Part shown: in pieces, positions 59,967-64,000 of the stretch
How the letters are laid out: the number at the start of each line of letters is the position of its first letter
Numbering within the stretch: the stretch's first letter is position 1
NCBI GenBank assembly: GCA_037074615.1
Contig: CM073569.1
Coordinates: 3,602,001 to 3,666,000, forward strand
Direction: 5' to 3'
Length of the DNA: 64,000 bases
From: Leucaena leucocephala
Taxonomy: Eukaryota > Streptophyta > Magnoliopsida > Fabales > Fabaceae
Position numbers and translations under genes: made by a program
Notes under the pieces: generated by a model
Told to the model about the DNA's origin: nothing
Seen by the model: only the letters and a program-made list of their open reading frames with translations
Databases searched by the model: none

Positions 59967-61396
59967 ATGGCTTTGAGTCTCATGATTCCTCACTCGTGGC
60001 TTCTTTTTCTGAGCTTTCTCTTCATTTTTCACAGTTCTCTAATTCCATTATGTAATACCCAATCTAGCTCTCCTCAAAATATTGAAACTTTCTATCCGAC
60101 TCGAATCTCAGCACCACCGCCGGAGCCGCCGGGAGAAACTCAAGCTCCGCCTACCGGAGCCACCGGTTCTTCTTCATCAAACGGTAAGATAGCCAAGGCA
60201 GCCGCGGCAACTGCGGCAGCTACTTTCGTTGTTTGTGGTTTGATCTTCTTCATAATACATAGATGCTTGAGAAGAAGAAGGAAACTGGAGGCTGTTGTTC
60301 CTCAGAATCAAATCAATGGGTTTGAGCGAATCGGAGAAAATGTCAGAGGATTGATTGTTGACGAGAATGGATTGGATGTGGTTTATTGGAGAAAGCTTCG
60401 AGGAAGAAGCTCCAAAGGGGAATTCCAGAAAGAGGTTTTTCGAGGTGCTCAGAACGAAGAACAGCAAGAAAAAGAAGAAAATGATGTTGCAGGGAAAAAA
60501 ACAGACACAGGTCAAGAATTTCCTCTGCTTCGTGGGAAATCTTCGACGTCGCACATACCAGAAGACGATGATTCAAATGGAATAATTACAGCAAGAACTA
60601 ATTTTGCTCCTACGTCAGCAATTCCGAAAAGGAATAGTTCGGCCCCACCAACTTCCCCTCCTCCTCCAACTCTCCAACCAGTTCAGGCTAGAAGGAGTTC
60701 ACCGCCGACGCGGTCACGGCCTCGGCCACCACCGACAACTATGAAGTCATCGTCAAAGCCACCGCCGACATCTCATGAAACGCCAACTAACAACGGTGAG
60801 CCGGGAAATTCTTCTGGGGAAGGCAGATCGGAATCCGGCAACGGTCAGGTAAAGTTAAAGCCTCTGCATTGGGATAGGATGAGCAGTAAAGCTGATCACT
60901 CTAAGGTCCGAGACAAAGCTGATGCCGGTTCTTTCAGGTAATCCTAATTCATAAAAATTAGCAATATATATATATATATATATATCGTAGGCATTTCATG
61001 ATCTACAAAATTGTGGGTTCAATTCCTAGAATTGACTATGTTTCCATGGAATGTCATTATCGATTCATAATGACTTTGAATATCAATGTTGTTACTTGTG
61101 CTTCTTAGGCAAATTACAAGCTTATTCATTCTTTTTTTTATATAGTTATCTGAATATGTTAAATTTAAATATTGTTAAATTCAATTGGTATTCTCCCAAA
61201 GGCATATAGGCCTGTTCATTCTAGTTAGACTGATGATCTCAAATTTGTGAATAAAATGATGAATTGCAGTGTTGATCAAGATCTTATGGAAGCACTCTTC
61301 GGATACGTGGCCATCAACAGAAGATCTCCAAAAGGAAGAACTGAATCAGCAAGTCAAAGCAGGGGGATCTCTTCTCAAGGGCAAGTCAGATTGTGA
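59967..61396 (+). CDS. Formin-like protein, truncated inside the FH2 domain
   Basis: Two exons, 59967-60937 and 61270-61396, giving 365 residues. Order: signal peptide (1-30), short Pro-rich extracellular part (49-63), transmembrane helix (about 77-98) followed by RRRRK, and a cytoplasmic segment with GLIVDENGLDVVYWRKL typical of group-I (FH4/FH8-like) plant formins. Then comes a Pro-rich FH1-like region (about 225-265) and the FH2 start VKLKPLHWD at 295. Only about 50 FH2 residues (through LFGYVAINRRSPK) precede a TGA; a complete FH2 domain is about 400 residues. The usual Trp before DK is Arg (KVRDKADAGSF). No further FH2 exon is visible before the window end. Actin nucleation is therefore unlikely. 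It is either a pseudogene or a membrane-anchored remnant. Confidence 0.75.
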
Positions 61397-63405
61397 AGAA
61401 AGAACAGCAGAAAATATAATCGAGCAAGACTTTTGAAGGAAATACCATCTTCAACTATTTATCAAAGTTAAGAAATTTTTGGTGATTGCATTGAGATTTC
61501 TGGCTAGCATGCAGAAGAGAAGAGAAAGTTCAACACAAAGTTGAGGAACATAACACGAGGGAACAGGTTAGGGGAAAGACTTTTAATGATTCAACTAACT
61601 CTGGTGTTAGTGGCCGGCAGTTCGGATATTTGAATCTTACCTATTTGCCCAGTGGAGGTGGATTTGAGCTGTGTCTCATGAACGAGAGATGAGTGGGGAA
61701 AGCTTCTTCGCTGTATCCTTTAAGTAGTAGAAAATGACATGTGATCATATTAAATGTGAGTTTCAAAGGAAAAATATGATGCTTGTCTTTCTATGATTTT
61801 ATATTTTGTATGTATACCTTTATATTAATTCACATGATTCAGAATTGGAAAGATAGTTTCTTGTTTCTTATCTTCAAAATGTTTAAAGCAGTGGACATCA
61901 GAAGGTAATCAATCAAATACACCATAAGAACATGCATCTATAGCATAATTCGGACATTATACAGCATTGGTTTTATTATTACATAGATTGCCTAGGGCGT
62001 GTTTGGGGAAGAATGTATTGCCAAACAAATTATGCATTACTTTTTTCTCCGTCTGCTACTACTCATTGTTCGTAAGCTACAGTGTATATATATGGCACAG
62101 ATCTACTTGTCTCTGACTAAACTACCATATGGCACAGATCTAACTAGTCTTCAATGTGTTCAGCACCTTCTCTTTCCTTCAACTAGGATTCTCAGGCTTC
62201 ATACCTCCCTGAAATGTAGACAAGATAGAATCACTGATGATGTATACAAGTTATTTTGGAGAATAATTAAATATAGTAACAGACATATTCCGTCGCACAA
62301 ATTTTAAAAAATGGCTACTTATGTCTAAGGCATTTTTTTCTTTGTTTAGCTTTTTTTTTCATTCTCATTTTTATTGTATATATACACAATTATAATCATG
62401 TTCATGTTGCTCTACAAAGAAACTTGACACGGGTTTCTAGATGATTTGACAGCACAAAGATCTTCTGAAGGGGCATAATAATTGGATAAAACAAAATGTG
62501 AGGGAACTTTTTTAAGAAAATGTATCTCATGATGCTAATGTGTACAAAAAGTTGTACGCTTTAATTTGAGAATCCATCGGCAAAAATTTTAAAAACTAAA
62601 CTTAAGTTCTGCTCATGATAATTATGCTTCCGAGTTCATTCGATGAAACAAAATGAAAGGCGACCTTGAGTTTTAATGATAATCTGTAAGAAACTAAACC
62701 AAAAGTCTAGATTTTACAATGCAAGAGAACAAACTTTTTATCATGATTTGCAGGTTGACCCATTAACCACTATGCTCAGTCGGCAGAAAACAATACTTTG
62801 TAACAGCAAAATAAGACAGCCAGGTCCCATTAATTTCCCCAAGTTTTCTAAAGTAAACAATAATTATACTATGTGTACCATTGTAGAACACAAATTCAAT
62901 TAAAAGTTAAGTTTCGGTCATATTCACCCTGTCAACTCTCATGAATGTAATGAACAATAGGTGTTCAGAAACAGTAGTTTAAAATCATTTAAAAGCATGA
63001 TGCACACCGATCCTGCAGTTGCTATTGCTTTTCAAAAGCTCCTTCTAATTCTACTGTTAGAACTTGGAAGTTATGATAAAAACTTCTAATATGAAAAATT
63101 GAAACAGAAGTTAAATGTAGGTGGTTCCTGAAATGGTTTTACAAACTAATTAGGCAGCTGTGTTTCATTTTCTTCGAACATAAAAATATGAATATTTGCT
63201 TATAAAAAATGAGTATTTTTCTGAAATTACAATGAAATGACATTGTCATCAACTAACTTATTAGTTGTAAGTTCTATCAGTAATTAACTTTAAAGAGTCA
63301 GCTTCTAAAAGGCACAATAAAGTACCAAACTATACCTAAATCTTAACTCTTAACCTCCCTAATGAGTAATGATGAGGAAGATATCAGATAATGTATAAGG
63401 TGTAC
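61397..63405. other. Intergenic between formin remnant and TPX2-like gene
   Basis: Searched by eye for continuing FH2 motifs on the plus strand and for TPX2-like exons on the minus strand; neither was found. The 102-codon frame at 61999-62307 has no recognisable domain. Confidence 0.5.
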
Positions 63406-64000
63406 CTTTTCTGGATGGCTTTCTGATACCTTTTGGCCCCGGTAGAAAGTTGGTAGGTTTGTTTTAACATTCTGCTTTGACCTTTTTGTCTCAACCTCTT
63501 TTTCCTGCTGTGTTATGGAATACAAAATTCAGGCATGAAATTTGCACAAAATGCCCTACTTCTTTAAGTAAAAGTTACCTAATGTCCTATGGAATGATTG
63601 TCTTTAAGAACTAATGGATTTAGTGCACAATGGAATGAAAAAATATAATGAAAAAAAAAATCATTTTATAGATAAGAAATGACCACATGACTCTATTTAA
63701 AAAATTAATAAAGAACCAACAGTATTAAATAAGATATCAGGGACATAATAGATATTGCAAAAAAGATATAAGGTGGATTCCGTTTTTATTACCATACCAA
63801 AGAGGCATAACAATTGCAGACATGGTGAAGTGAAGTGATGAAATTGACAAGAAAAACCACTGAGTTTACCTTTGGTTTTGATTGAAGACGTGTTCTTTCA
63901 GCCTCTTCTGCATTAGATTTTCCCACCATTTTCTTTGAAGGCTAGGATTTTTTAAAATAAAAAAAGGAGTCAAAAGAGCATAATTAGTGAAAATGGGAAA
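63406..64000 (-). CDS. TPX2/WVD2-like microtubule-associated protein, partial
   Basis: Two exons are visible on the minus strand, both phase 0: 63941-63870 (24 codons, with AEEAERTRLQSK) and 63507-63406 (34 codons, with QNVKTNLPTFYRGQKV). An acidic/basic heptad-like stretch followed by K-x(3-5)-LPTFY is the pattern of the TPX2 C-terminal domain (FKAxPMPSFY in WVD2-like proteins), which binds microtubules. The N-terminal exons lie beyond the right edge. The exon that should follow (an IPxTR..SPK type motif) was not found downstream. Family call moderate, boundaries fair. Confidence 0.55.

Overview
The window is nuclear DNA of a eudicot plant. Genes have GT-AG introns and are spaced by AT-rich intergenic DNA full of microsatellites and small non-autonomous transposons. 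The recognisable proteins are plant families: type-A response regulator, JINGUBANG-like WD40 protein, plant matrix metalloproteinase, group-I formin and thionin-like peptides. I see no rRNA genes, intact tRNA genes, CRISPR arrays, bacterial-type operons or autonomous transposons. The species cannot be named from the sequence alone.

Layout. 1-4295 (minus) is a SAM-domain protein gene whose last exons run off the left edge. About 7500-8310 (minus) is a probable non-coding or short-peptide transcript carrying a miR166-like target-mimic site. 8.3-18.3 kb is gene-poor and holds a perfect 48-bp inverted repeat at 11977-12083. 18402-19655 (minus) is a seven-blade WD40 protein. 23408-24529 (minus) is an intronless GPI-type matrix metalloproteinase. 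27641-31066 (minus) is a seven-exon gene for a 528-residue secreted protein of unknown function that I read as a permuted papain/NlpC-like fold. 32143-39023 (minus) is a tandem array of three cysteine-rich thionin-like genes, of which the middle one is truncated. 39-49.4 kb is repeat-rich and gene-poor. 49483-50538 (plus) is a five-exon type-A response regulator. 50.5-59.9 kb is again gene-poor, with MITEs and two tRNA-derived SINEs. 59967-61396 (plus) is a formin gene that stops just inside its FH2 domain. 63406-63941 (minus) shows two exons of a TPX2/WVD2-like microtubule-associated protein that runs off the right edge.

The genes do not form one pathway. They are ordinary single plant loci plus one tandemly amplified peptide family. 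The items most worth a second look are: (1) the miR166-mimic site; (2) the perfect hairpin, which looks like a very young inverted duplication; (3) the thionin-like array, with a repeated CX3CX3C plan of 12 cysteines, a conserved TATA block, and a middle copy whose stop codon sits on the ancestral splice donor; (4) the truncated formin; (5) a 1-kb stretch crowded with the palindromic motif TTATCGATAA; and (6) a five-copy dispersed repeat family that I cannot assign to a known class. Splice sites were inferred by eye from frame continuity and GT-AG boundaries, so exon ends carry some uncertainty.
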